Shown piece after piece: positions 16,401 to 24,352 of a DNA stretch of 64,000 nt (position 1 is the stretch's first letter; each line of letters starts with the position of its first letter). Made by a program: the position numbers and the translations under genes. This stretch comes from Bacillus sp. ISL-34 (GTDB lineage: Bacteria > Bacillota > Bacilli > Bacillales > DSM-1321): NCBI RefSeq assembly GCF_018613325.1, contig NZ_JAGGQJ010000018.1, positions 106,469-170,468 of the forward strand, read 5' to 3'. The notes beneath the pieces are model-generated. The model saw only the letters and a program-made list of their open reading frames with translations. It did not search any database and had not been told where the DNA came from.

Positions 16401-18137
16401 GTCATTGATTATTATCGGATTTTTGGCTTGTTATATCTGTGCACCCTGAACCTGGAAGTGTTTATGAGCGATACAGGTTCTGCGATTTTGGGGATTTTTG
16501 TTTCGCTGCTGTTGCCTGGCTACTTCATCCTTATGGGAAGATTCACGATCCATAAGAAAGAAAAAAGCATTTACTCAGGAATAGCTGCCATTATCGGCCT
16601 TTTCCCGTTCCTCAATATCATGGACTATGCCCATAGACTCCCAATCGTCACGAGTTTGGCAGTTCTTTTTGGCTGTATGGCAGGAATGCTGTTGCTGAGC
16701 AGGCTGCATTCCAGCGGGTTACTCAAGAAAAACGGAACAGGCATCATCAGCTTTGATCCTTTCAGGATCTATGGTTTATTCTTTTTGATCGATATGAATG
16801 CGGAGGTTTTTAATGATACTAAACATCAGTTACTCCAAGTCTTTGTATCACTTCTGTTAACCGCTTATTTCATTTTCCTGAGCAGCTTGACAGCAGATAA
16901 GCAAGAAAAGAAAATCTATAGCAATATTGCTGCTCTAGTCAGTTTGTATCCCTTCCTAATCATCGTCGGCTATGCCGACAGCCTATCGGTTGTAATGGGA
17001 TTGCTGTTCCTTTTCGGCTGTATGTCAGGGATGCTGCTTTTAAGCCGGCGTTATTTCGATGGTTTAATCAAAAAGGAAGAAACAGGTATTACCATCGATG
17101 CATACAGGATATATGGCCTGCTATTTTTACTGGCCATGAATAGGGGAATTCCAGTAACTGAAACATCAAACCAGTTACTCCAGGTTTTCGTCTCACTCTT
17201 GATCACGGTTTACTTCATCTTGATTGGAAGTTTCACAAAGGATGTAAAAGAAAAGAGCATCTACGTTTGGCTGACGGGAATTCTCAGTTTGTATCCGTAT
17301 TGGACCATCATCATGTACGCGGGCACATTACAGCCTTTCGTTGGATCGGCAGTCCTTTTTGGGTGTACGGCCATGATGGTAGTGCTAAGCAGGAAATACT
17401 TTAAAGGCTTGCTGTATAAAGGCGGGGCAGGACTTCAATTTGATTTTTACAGAGTCTATGGTCTGCTGTTTCTTCTTGCCATGAACATGGATGTTTTGAC
17501 GGGGGGATCCGCACATTTCATTCTGGAAATCTTCGTGGCACTTCTGATTCCGGCCTATTTCATTTTGATGAGAAGCACGACGACGGGCATGTTGGAAAGA
17601 AAATCCCAGTTGGCTGCAACGATATTGTTCAGTCTATATCCGTATTGGGTCATTGTCGAACAGCTCACGATACCTCCTGTACTTGAGGAGGAGGTGAATA
17701 TTCTGCCGCTGTTCATTGTCAACACCACTCTGCTGAGGAAAATCTTTGTTAAAGGCAAAATCACACAATATATCGAGAGTGGTATTGTTTTCCTCTTGTT
17801 TTTGGCCTTGATCATTGATGCAATGGCAGGCAACACCTTATATGATGCCCTCATTATCGGCACGGTGTCAATGGCAGCAATGCTGTTTGGATTCATGATG
17901 AAATACAAATCCTATTTCATCGCTGGAACTGGGACCATTTTATTCAATGTTTATATGAATACCAATTCGATGTGGAGCGAGATGCCATGGTGGCTGTATT
18001 TAATCATCGGCGGAGGGCTGCTTATCGGAATTGCATCTTTCTTTGAATGGAAAAAGCAAAAAGACAACCGGACATCGAAGGAGGTACTTGAGAAAAATAA
18101 ACAAAGGGTCAAGAATTGGTTCAATCGGTGGAATTAA
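13467..18137 (+). CDS. Giant multi-pass membrane protein with four tandem repeats
   Basis: 1556 residues. The first ~165 are soluble and charged (a helical EELDVLWESRLIPKSEYIRI segment, then a KPVKPVKPKKTPEQ linker); the remainder is almost entirely hydrophobic helices, several dozen in number. It resembles the large SCO7613-type/DUF2157-like membrane proteins of Bacillaceae. From about residue 981 to 1435 there are four tandem copies of a ~115-residue unit with the shared phrases YRIYGLLFLLAMN, LLQVFVSLLLTAYFIL, KEKSIYS, SLYPFL and VLFGCMAGMLLLSRRYF. The C-terminus is basic. No function is known. It stands alone between an MFS gene and an insertion-sequence remnant. Confidence 0.85.
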   Translation: MNDSSNEEMTLERRKRIFQEELDVLWESRLIPKSEYIRISRAYNRHFQLALHKQKRLEQEKRKSAHGTETIIGESADKRVQDSLIEESSLELRESSGLNESKMKDEKAGYAPIQSVFEESLEPVKEITDRKPVIQQQAIKREKPVKPVKPKKTPEQIRERNISVILLTGVILLLFGGLILATTSWGDLNAVLKVFFIGMVSVIFAGMAFIASKLKIKQTAFAFLTLAGLFIPITILSASYYRIFGEYLSLNGGGRGLLGFLGGLLCLAIYCKIADYFKSKIFIFISIFTFGITCYFGLAFVTPTIEWMFLAIGILNLILLWNIEQLKNQKALTLFKPFIFQFIQFKIIVEAFVILTLFSSNLVYSLTLMVFSVLFLIFSVKFQRKYYEMAFSAVFTYGYIHLVYNSFLSEYIIIAFALVPIIFTILSKYLAKSKRTKLSKNFMFTSMIESGIVFLYSNAMVYQENYAQIFIALMIVSAQLVYVSLQSRNSSLTYPAVVVFDLAFLYLFFALPVSFSTILNLFFVLQVIQYLGVYLYNRHPRYSLFKKSILLISPMIMLVILTSKFSEMDWLAVSAALAMISGLFFITYIKDQSKHMKENALYGFPITFVLALVALYPYLLESLEWVRSNIPLSVYLMGVSLISIGAAYTFKKGYNKFFPVFAYSGQILSFLSMISIPFDSLNPLEASGVIAIATAMNGWSVHIHRKQIFWVPVVITSAGLYASLYDVFDFGLMVLRIAFVLLGPIVFFLLGEWLGKYSKNGKLYFQYTSHLANLLAIPVGYLLIVHTESSPFLYVAQLLIYILSALRAQVIWEKYVFTYLGFSTLFLQVHLFFANVGQMAFITSICMIMTAGLITILWLASNKNWKGIMEYYLIPFIHLGISISILETAIRDFPLNRELVWVGVMTVQFLFAWYLLMKRNWRNYIAAPLSLAFIFYNMYVNTVPLVMAIIVLLVCMAVMVIASRRHFKGLVNQEGTERVIDYYRIFGLLYLCTLNLEVFMSDTGSAILGIFVSLLLPGYFILMGRFTIHKKEKSIYSGIAAIIGLFPFLNIMDYAHRLPIVTSLAVLFGCMAGMLLLSRLHSSGLLKKNGTGIISFDPFRIYGLFFLIDMNAEVFNDTKHQLLQVFVSLLLTAYFIFLSSLTADKQEKKIYSNIAALVSLYPFLIIVGYADSLSVVMGLLFLFGCMSGMLLLSRRYFDGLIKKEETGITIDAYRIYGLLFLLAMNRGIPVTETSNQLLQVFVSLLITVYFILIGSFTKDVKEKSIYVWLTGILSLYPYWTIIMYAGTLQPFVGSAVLFGCTAMMVVLSRKYFKGLLYKGGAGLQFDFYRVYGLLFLLAMNMDVLTGGSAHFILEIFVALLIPAYFILMRSTTTGMLERKSQLAATILFSLYPYWVIVEQLTIPPVLEEEVNILPLFIVNTTLLRKIFVKGKITQYIESGIVFLLFLALIIDAMAGNTLYDALIIGTVSMAAMLFGFMMKYKSYFIAGTGTILFNVYMNTNSMWSEMPWWLYLIIGGGLLIGIASFFEWKKQKDNRTSKEVLEKNKQRVKNWFNRWN

Positions 18138-18149
18138 TGAAGAAGGAAA

Positions 18150-18262
18150 TGAAATGCGTCAGAGGCCCAATCTCTTAACCTTGGACCAAAATTTCAAAGG
18201 GGTTCGGAATTTATAAATTCCGAGCCCCTTTTGTCTACAAACTGAGAGCACTTAAAAGCCCT
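18150..18262 (-). repeat. Solitary end fragment of the IS1182-like element
   Basis: The reverse complement of this stretch matches the left end of the element at 5980-6095: TCAGTTTGTAGACAAAAGGGG, the GGAATT/AATTCC hairpin with CCGAACCCC, TTTGAA-TTTT and GTTAAGAGATTGG occur in the same order with small gaps. No transposase piece accompanies it. It lies just after the giant membrane protein's stop, and its hairpin could act as that gene's terminator. Confidence 0.7.
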
Positions 18263-18442
18263 CTTTCTCTTCTTCTATTTTTTTATTTCCTCTTCCCAAT
18301 CATGAATTTCTATTTCCCGCTGATCTATATTAGTTTGCAAAACATTAATTAAAAATGGCGAAAGGTAATTTCTGTATTTTTCCAATTATTGCTCGATCTT
18401 CAGTTAACCTTGTACTAATTTTTTTTATTTTTCAAATTTGCA

Positions 18443-18473
18443 TATACAAAAACGCTTGGATTTTTTCCAAGCG
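18443..18473 (-). terminator. Terminator of the downstream minus-strand gene
   Basis: CGCTTGG pairs with CCAAGCG; on the minus strand a T-rich run follows. Confidence 0.7.
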
Positions 18474-18479
18474 AAAAGC

Positions 18480-19406
18480 TCAAGACGAACAAGAACTGCA
18501 TGAAGAACAGCTGGAAGAGGAATCGGAAATGCTGTCATGGGAACTGTTATGACCACCATGATCGGCATGGCCGGATCCAGAGGAAACTGTGTTCGGTTCA
18601 TTCCCGAAAATATCTTTAAATTCGCTGTCAAAATCATCGGTGCTTGCATAAGTGAAATAGGCAGGAGCTGCATAGTCAGTCTGGTCGTACGTTTTCCGCC
18701 AATTCAATTCTGTCATGGGGCGATTCTCTTTAAATTGGGAAGTGAAAGATTCAAAGGTCCGTTCCGCTTGTATACTTGTCGGTTTCCGCATATATTTCTC
18801 TTTTAACTGCTCCAGCTCCAACGTTTCAAAATCGCGGAGAAGCGTTAGCCCTTTACCATGTTTGAAAAATTTGCCCCACTTTTGAATGGAATGGGAGTCC
18901 ACCGTAAATAGCTGTACATAGTAAAAGTCAAAAAGAGTCCGCTCTTCGGGTTTGAAAATAGGTTCTGAATGAGGATGGTGCTGAATGGTCCTACCGATGA
19001 AAGCTTGGCAGAACTCATCATATTCCTTTCTATAGTTCAGCATGATATGCCATAACTCATCGATGACTGAATTAAACATTTCAACTTTTCCAAACACAGC
19101 AGCCATGATCAAGTAGCGTTTCAATTCACGCCAAGCCTGATTGACCTTTAACTGTGAGTCCCTTGGATGCTTCTGTCGGAATTCAGTATTGACCTTTTCC
19201 ATATAATTGAAATCCAGTGCTGTATTAAGCTTTTCTATCAATGCTTCTGAAACGATTTCCGTTGCATGCAGATTTAACGTTTCTGCATGGTATTTACGGA
19301 ATTCAGTTTGATAGCGTTCCAATTTAGCCGGTTCACTTAGCCCTTTAACGAACCTGACAAGTAAAACAGCAAAAATCGCCGAAAGAATGACATAAAAAAA
19401 GGTCAT
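18480..19406 (-). CDS. Membrane-anchored DUF1399-like protein with Ser/Cys tail
   Basis: 308 residues with an AGAGGAGTGG site. One N-terminal membrane helix (residues 3-20) anchors a soluble part. The central phrase VIDELWHIMLNYRKEYDEFC followed by IGRTIQHHPH resembles the W-H and F-C...H signature of glycine-rich-domain (DUF1399-like) proteins, but I am not certain of the family. The tail changes abruptly to low complexity: histidine- and glycine-containing (SGSGHADHGGHNSSH) and then SSSSCSSCSSCSS. This end may bind metal or be lipid- or disulfide-modified; that is inference. Single gene. Confidence 0.65.
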   Translation of the reverse strand: MTFFYVILSAIFAVLLVRFVKGLSEPAKLERYQTEFRKYHAETLNLHATEIVSEALIEKLNTALDFNYMEKVNTEFRQKHPRDSQLKVNQAWRELKRYLIMAAVFGKVEMFNSVIDELWHIMLNYRKEYDEFCQAFIGRTIQHHPHSEPIFKPEERTLFDFYYVQLFTVDSHSIQKWGKFFKHGKGLTLLRDFETLELEQLKEKYMRKPTSIQAERTFESFTSQFKENRPMTELNWRKTYDQTDYAAPAYFTYASTDDFDSEFKDIFGNEPNTVSSGSGHADHGGHNSSHDSISDSSSSCSSCSSCSS

Positions 19407-19667
19407 TTTTGTCCACTCCTCTTAATTTATGGATAAATTGCTTTAACATTATCTTACATGTTATTGGAAGGGATTGTAAGTTGTTGTTTTGATTTTTGGC
19501 CAAAATGTTCCATTGGCGGAAATCGATTAAGCTGGGGAGGTTGCATGCCAAAACCCTGAATCGGGTTTCGTCCTTTCCTTGTCATGTAAGAGGTTTTCAA
19601 TTAACAATCAAGCACTTCAAATAATGCCTCGTATCTAGTATAGTTAGGGAGGAAATGGGGTGAAGGC

Positions 19668-19898
19668 ATGTACTTGACAGTAAAAGAGACTGCGGAATAT
19701 CTATCGATGCCGGAATCTTATATAGAAAGTTTGATCGTTCAAAATAAAATTCGCACCGTTCATGATGGTGAGCAGCATTTGATTTTTAAAGATCAGTTTA
19801 ATATGCATCTTGAACAGATGGAGAAATATAAGAAGGAATTAGCGGATTATTATAACGAACCCATCCCCGAAGATACCGATGTGAAGGATGAAGATTAG
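19668..19898 (+). CDS. Small excisionase-like helix-turn-helix protein
   Basis: 76 residues behind GGGAGGAAATGGGGTGAAGGC. The N-terminal half is a MerR/excisionase-type HTH (LTVKETAEYLSMPESYIESLIVQN then a wing-like KIRTVHDGEQHLIF), followed by a charged helix and an acidic tail. Such small single-domain proteins bind DNA as phage excisionases or as chromosomal regulators; no integrase is near, so the latter is likelier. It has its own terminator. Confidence 0.8.
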   Translation: MYLTVKETAEYLSMPESYIESLIVQNKIRTVHDGEQHLIFKDQFNMHLEQMEKYKKELADYYNEPIPEDTDVKDED

Positions 19899-19927
19899 CA
19901 TCTGCCGATTTGGCAGATGTTTTTTCA
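19898..19927 (+). terminator. Terminator of the small HTH gene
   Basis: CATCTGCC pairs with GGCAGATG and runs into six T. Confidence 0.85.
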
Positions 19928-20022
19928 TGGAGAAATGGCTTGGAATTAAGGATAAGAATTTTCCAAAAAAGTCTAAACTATGTCTCCATCATGGGTCTTA
20001 CTAATCATTCAAATAATTTTTG

Positions 20023-20051
20023 TTGTCAATGGAAGGTAATTGTAGTAGAAT
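20023..20051 (+). promoter_or_regulatory. Sigma-A-like promoter of the AI-2E family gene
   Basis: TTGTCA (20023-20028), 17 bp, TAGAAT (20046-20051), about 70 bases before the GTG start at 20122. Confidence 0.6.
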
Positions 20052-20121
20052 CCCTCAATTCCGTGTAAAATGAAAGGTAGTAGGAATTATCACGGCAGAA
20101 TGGTAGTTAGGAGATAGGTAA

Positions 20122-21141
20122 GTGGTAAAAGAGTATTTGCAAAGCGAAGGTTTTTCAAGGTTAATTACATTAATTGTGTTAGTCCTCTTTTTAATAAGCA
20201 TCGGTAGTATGGTTAATATCGTGTTATTCACATTTGTTTTCACTTTCCTGATGGGAAGGCTGGAGCAATTCATCATGATTCGGCTGAATAAAGTGATGCA
20301 TATCAACTCCAAGGTTGTTATAAGCTTTTTATATGCAGTCGTCATTTCTTGTTTAGCCATCGTACTTTATAAATATCTACCGGTCATTACGCTACAATTC
20401 ACGGAATTAGTGACACAGATCGTTTTCTTCTTTCAACATCCACCAGATAGTAGGGTCATTCAATATGCCATTAATATAATGAACGAGCTGGAATCGCCGC
20501 TCGATCTTCAAAAACAGATGAATACACTCTATCTTTATATATCCGATTTCGGTAAACTGGCATTTCAAATTTTCATTTCCATGTTGCTTAGTCTATTTTT
20601 CTTATTGGAAAAAGATAAAATCATTCGATTCACTTCTAAATTCAAGCGGGCCAAATTTAAATCTTTCTTTATAAACTTAAGCCACTTTGGCGTCAAATTC
20701 ATCAATTCATTCGGAAAGGTGATTGAGGTCCAGTTCTTGATAGCCATTACGAATGCTGTCCTATCCGTAACTTTCTTATGGATTCTTGGCTTCCCGCAGT
20801 TGCTAGGACTAGGGATCATGATTTTCTTCCTTGGTTTGATTCCGGTTGCAGGGGTCATCATCTCCCTCATCCCGCTTAGCATGATTGCCTATAGTATCGG
20901 CGGCATGCCCAAAGTGATTGCTGTATTAATCATGATTGTTGTGATCCATGCAATTGAAAGCTATATTTTAAATCCGAAATTCATGTCGGCAAAAACAAAT
21001 CTTCCAACATTTTTCACCTTCATCATCCTATTATTTTCCGAGCATTTCCTTGGGATATGGGGATTGATCATCGGAATACCGATCTTCATCTTCCTGTTGG
21101 ATATGTTAGATATTGAAGAGGGGAATACGGAAGTCCCATAA
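20122..21141 (+). CDS. AI-2E family transporter (YdbI-like)
   Basis: 339 residues, GTG start eight bases after GGAG. About eight hydrophobic helices in the AI-2E/PerM layout: two helix pairs, a long amphipathic central part with LQKQMNTLYLYISDFG, then GFPQLLGLGIMIFFLGLIPVAG and the C-terminal signature ESYILNPKFMSAKTNLPTFF and FLGIWGLIIGIPI. The family includes the E. coli AI-2 exporter YdgG and Na+/H+ antiporters; which solute is moved here cannot be told. Single gene. Confidence 0.87.
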   Translation: MVKEYLQSEGFSRLITLIVLVLFLISIGSMVNIVLFTFVFTFLMGRLEQFIMIRLNKVMHINSKVVISFLYAVVISCLAIVLYKYLPVITLQFTELVTQIVFFFQHPPDSRVIQYAINIMNELESPLDLQKQMNTLYLYISDFGKLAFQIFISMLLSLFFLLEKDKIIRFTSKFKRAKFKSFFINLSHFGVKFINSFGKVIEVQFLIAITNAVLSVTFLWILGFPQLLGLGIMIFFLGLIPVAGVIISLIPLSMIAYSIGGMPKVIAVLIMIVVIHAIESYILNPKFMSAKTNLPTFFTFIILLFSEHFLGIWGLIIGIPIFIFLLDMLDIEEGNTEVP

Positions 21142-21152
21142 TAATCATTTGA

Positions 21153-21188
21153 GCAGCGGCCACGCTAATATGGCCGCTGCTTATTTTT
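21153..21188 (+). terminator. Terminator of the AI-2E family gene
   Basis: GCAGCGGCCA pairs with TGGCCGCTGC and is followed by TTATTTTTG. Confidence 0.85.
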
Positions 21189-21360
21189 GTTTTATTAAAC
21201 CTTTTGAATGGTGGCACTATCTGTTTGCAATATAATATCCATTAATTCGAGTAAAGGTTAAAAGGAGTCATCTTTCCCTATTAGAGCTTAGTTGCGTTTT
21301 TGATTTACCGAGTTAATTGATTAAAATTTTATTTTACTAAAGTTATTTATCGACTTTTTA

Positions 21361-21405
21361 TTGCATAAAAAAACAAATAAACGTATAATATTCTTAAAAG
21401 AATAT
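21361..21405 (+). promoter_or_regulatory. Promoter and palindrome of the amino-acid ABC operon
   Basis: TTGCAT (21361-21366), 17 bp, TATAAT (21384-21389) is a good sigma-A promoter. The palindrome ATATTCTT-aa-AAGAATAT (21388-21405) covers the end of the -10 box and the likely start of transcription, a classic repressor position. The cognate regulator is unknown. The remainder of the 340-bp gap upstream is AT-rich with no gene that I can support. Confidence 0.6.
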
Positions 21406-21481
21406 ACTGAAAGTTCTCTAAAGTTAGATTTATCAGTTTTTTTAAAAAAAGAGAGTTTACGAGAGAGAAGAGGGGATTATT

Positions 21482-22303
21482 TTGAAAAAGGTTTCTTTTT
21501 TAGTATTTGCCATGGTAGCTTCTTTGTTACTAGTCATGACAGGATGCGGGAAGGGTAAGGAAGTCTCGACAACTGGTAAAGAAGAAGAGTCCAATGGAAA
21601 AACACTCAGGATCGTGACGGACGCCAACTATGCTCCATTTGAATATCTTGAAGGCGATAAGATTGTAGGATTCGATGTTGATTTCATCAATGCCGTTGCA
21701 AAAGAAGCGGGTTATGAAGTTAAATTGGAAACTGTTGGTTGGGACCCGATTTTTGTAGAAATCGAATCTAAGCGAGCGGATATCGCCATATCTGCGATTA
21801 CAGTGAATGACGAAAGAAAACAATCTTATGACTTCTCGGTTCCGTATTTCTTATCCACAAACAAGATTCTCGTTCCGGAGAATAGTGATATAAAATCAGG
21901 AAATGAATTGAAAGGAAACGTCATTGCCGTTCAGACTGGTACAACCGGACAGGAAGCGGTAGAGAAACTCCTTGGAAAGAATCACAAGGATATCAAAAAA
22001 TTCGAAAATAATAACCTGGCCATTCAGGAATTACTAAAAGGCGGAGCTTCTGCTGTCGTAGCTGATAATACCGTTGTTGAAGAATATGTGAAAAATAACC
22101 CCGATCAAAAACTGAAAGTCGTTGAAGATAGCAAAAGTTTCAATGAGGAGTTTTATGGTCTCATGTTCCCAAAAGGCAGTGAATTGAAATCGGAGTTCGA
22201 TAAAGCCGTGAATGCCATTTATGAAAATGGGAAATATGCAGAAATTTATAAAGAATGGTTTGGTACCGATCCAGATATAGAAACATTGAAAGCACAACAA
22301 TAA
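21482..22303 (+). CDS. Polar amino-acid ABC transporter, substrate-binding lipoprotein
   Basis: 273 residues from a TTG start. A lipoprotein signal ends with LLLVMTGC, so Cys22 would be lipidated and the protein anchored outside the membrane. The mature part is a family 3 solute-binding protein: LRIVTDANYAPFEYLE, GFDVDFINAVAKEAGY, the GWDPIFVEIESKRADI and ISAITVNDERKQSYDFS regions and VQTGTTGQEAV. It resembles Bacillus ArtP/YqiX-type arginine or polar amino-acid binding proteins; the ligand is not proven. A strong terminator separates it from the permease gene. Confidence 0.9.
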   Translation: MKKVSFLVFAMVASLLLVMTGCGKGKEVSTTGKEEESNGKTLRIVTDANYAPFEYLEGDKIVGFDVDFINAVAKEAGYEVKLETVGWDPIFVEIESKRADIAISAITVNDERKQSYDFSVPYFLSTNKILVPENSDIKSGNELKGNVIAVQTGTTGQEAVEKLLGKNHKDIKKFENNNLAIQELLKGGASAVVADNTVVEEYVKNNPDQKLKVVEDSKSFNEEFYGLMFPKGSELKSEFDKAVNAIYENGKYAEIYKEWFGTDPDIETLKAQQ

Positions 22304-22324
22304 AATCAAATGGATAGTAAAAGA

Positions 22325-22361
22325 TTGCGTAACTTTACGTGTGAAGTTACGCAGTTTTTTT
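22325..22361 (+). terminator. Intra-operon terminator after the binding-protein gene
   Basis: GCGTAACTT pairs with AAGTTACGC around eight bases and is followed by a T run. Its place inside the operon suggests partial termination, giving more binding protein than permease. Confidence 0.85.
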
Positions 22362-22381
22362 GGCCTTAGGAGGGAAACAAA

Positions 22382-23038
22382 ATGAGTTTTCGCTGGGATA
22401 TTATTTTTGAATATGCTCCTTTCTTATTAAAAGGAACATTGCTTACTATAGGGCTTTCGGTTTCCTCCATCATCATCGGAACCTTTTTGGGGTTATTGAT
22501 CGGTTTAGGGAAAATCATGAGAAACAAAGTGCTTGCCTTTCCATTTTACTGTTATGTAACGGTTTTTCGCGGAACACCGCTTTTAGTTCAAATCTTTTTA
22601 ATCCATTTTGGAATTGTGCCCTTTTTTACCGGGGAAACGAATGCAGTAACTGCCGGTGTCATTGCTTTATCGTTAAATGCAGCCGCATATATTGCCGAAA
22701 TTTTCCGGGCGGGCATTCAATCCATCGATAATGGGCAAACGGAAGGGGCGCGTTCATTGGGAATGACCCATATCCAAACAATGATACATGTTGTATTGCC
22801 TCAAGCTTTCAAACGGATGATTCCTCCGTTAGGAAATGAATTCATCGTATTATTGAAGGATTCATCCCTGCTTTGTGTTATTGCTGCCCCGGAATTGATG
22901 TACTGGGGGAAAGCGATGGGGAGTCAGTACTTTAAAGTGTGGGAGCCATACTTGGCGTGTGCCTTCATCTATCTATTCCTTACCCTCATTTTAAGTTTCG
23001 TACTAAATAGACTCGAAAGAAGGTTGAAAACAGAATGA
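22382..23038 (+). CDS. Polar amino-acid ABC transporter, permease
   Basis: 218 residues with AGGAGG. About five membrane helices and the His/Glu/Gln-type permease features: [20 protein letters not shown] near residue 60, the [28 protein letters not shown] loop (the EAA motif that docks with the ATPase) and [18 protein letters not shown]. It forms the membrane channel of the importer and overlaps the ATPase gene by ATGA, so the two are translationally coupled. Confidence 0.92.
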   Translation: MSFRWDIIFEYAPFLLKGTLLTIGLSVSSIIIGTFLGLLIGLGKIMRNKVLAFPFYCYVTVFRGTPLLVQIFLIHFGIVPFFTGETNAVTAGVIALSLNAAAYIAEIFRAGIQSIDNGQTEGARSLGMTHIQTMIHVVLPQAFKRMIPPLGNEFIVLLKDSSLLCVIAAPELMYWGKAMGSQYFKVWEPYLACAFIYLFLTLILSFVLNRLERRLKTE

Positions 23039-23757
23039 TCAAGGTGGAGAATCTAAAGAAGTCATTTGGCGAAAATGAAGTATTGAAAAATATCAATGCA
23101 ATCGTTTCCCCTCGGGAAGTAGTCGTGGTAATCGGGCCTTCTGGGTCGGGTAAATCCACTTTCCTCAGGTGTATCAATCAACTTGAAACGATAACGGGAG
23201 GCCATATTTTCATTGAAGGGCTTGATACGACAGACAAGAAGGTCAATATCAATAAAGTCCGGACGGAAGTTGGCATGGTATTTCAGCATTTTAACTTATT
23301 TCCACATAAAACTGTTCTTGAGAATATAATGCTTGCGCCTATAAAGGTCCGCAAGATATCCAAAGAACAGGCTTCCAAAAGAGGGATGGAACTGCTTAAG
23401 AAAGTGGGACTTGCCGAGAAAGCGAACGCATATCCGGATTCATTATCGGGGGGACAAAAGCAACGCGTCGCAATTGCCAGGGCGTTGGCGATGGAACCCA
23501 AAATCATGCTATTCGACGAGCCGACTTCAGCTCTAGATCCAGAAATGGTCGGTGAAGTCCTTGAGGTCATGAAGCAACTGGCTAAGGAAGGAATGACCAT
23601 GGTAGTTGTGACCCATGAGATGGGGTTTGCAAAAGAAGTTGGAGATCGCGTGATTTTCATGGACGAAGGTTATATTATTGAAGAAAATATTCCTAGTGAG
23701 ATTTTCAATAATCCCCAGCAGGAAAGAACGAAAGCCTTTTTGAGTAAAGTGCTTTAA
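23035..23757 (+). CDS. Polar amino-acid ABC transporter, ATP-binding protein
   Basis: 240 residues. Walker A is GPSGSGKST (residues 34-42), the Q-loop is FQHFNLFPH, the ABC signature LSGGQKQR, Walker [13 protein letters not shown] and the switch VVTHEM. It energises uptake of the amino acid captured by the lipoprotein encoded at 21482. Last gene of the operon; a terminator follows. Confidence 0.93.
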   Translation: MIKVENLKKSFGENEVLKNINAIVSPREVVVVIGPSGSGKSTFLRCINQLETITGGHIFIEGLDTTDKKVNINKVRTEVGMVFQHFNLFPHKTVLENIMLAPIKVRKISKEQASKRGMELLKKVGLAEKANAYPDSLSGGQKQRVAIARALAMEPKIMLFDEPTSALDPEMVGEVLEVMKQLAKEGMTMVVVTHEMGFAKEVGDRVIFMDEGYIIEENIPSEIFNNPQQERTKAFLSKVL

Positions 23758-23770
23758 TGGCACGTAAAGA

Positions 23771-23802
23771 AAAAAACCTTCCATAAAGGGAGGTTTTTTT
23801 TT
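23771..23802 (+). terminator. Terminator of the amino-acid ABC operon
   Basis: AAAACCTTCC pairs with GGGAGGTTTT and runs into nine T. Confidence 0.85.
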
Positions 23803-23821
23803 CGGAGTATATCAGGGGGCT

Positions 23822-24193
23822 TCATTTGATGCATGAAGCGCCTAAAAGCGATTCAGGGCTTTTACCGAGCACAAGCATACTGATTTTGGCATATCCAATA
23901 TTTTTATTTTGGGAGAAGGTCTGAAGTAACACCTGGATATTTGGGTCATCCTTTAACTTTTGAACTTCCTCTATATATAATCCGATAACGGAGGGCATAA
24001 CGAATTCAGGGGTGTATTCGTTAGGGTTTTCATCCATGAGTAATGTGCCCATAAATTGATATTTAAATTGAAGAGCCCGTGTTAAGGCAATGACATGGAG
24101 CAGTTTTTTAAATAATTCGGGGTATGAATATTTAATTTTCTCCAGAGCTGCTTCTGTTGCCTGTAACTCATCTACACTAGATAAAGTGATCAT
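23822..24193 (-). CDS. Hypothetical helical protein
   Basis: 123 residues from the ATG at 24193, with AAGGAGATATTC upstream; the ATG 13 codons earlier lacks a site. Mostly alpha-helical and soluble (ELQATEAALEKIKYSYPELF, then LLHVIALTRALQFKYQFMG, then IGLYIEEVQKLKDDPNIQVL). No motif that I recognise. It shares the minus strand with the LysR gene upstream, 160 bases away, and faces the ABC operon tail-to-tail. Confidence 0.65.
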   Translation of the reverse strand: MITLSSVDELQATEAALEKIKYSYPELFKKLLHVIALTRALQFKYQFMGTLLMDENPNEYTPEFVMPSVIGLYIEEVQKLKDDPNIQVLLQTFSQNKNIGYAKISMLVLGKSPESLLGASCIK

Positions 24194-24352
24194 GAATATC
24201 TCCTTTTTAGGATATCTGGAATCCATCAGCATTTACCGTGCTTTTTACTTATACTAGTCTAACCCTGCCGTAACGCATTGTAAAATGGTTAGTTGTTATC
24301 ATGTGCATAACCCAAATCTATGATAGTGCTTACATCAATCATGCTAGATAAT

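Noticed and set aside
21361..21558. 65-codon ORF upstream of the amino-acid-binding lipoprotein
   Set aside because: It starts within the promoter -35 box and overlaps the lipoprotein signal sequence in another frame.
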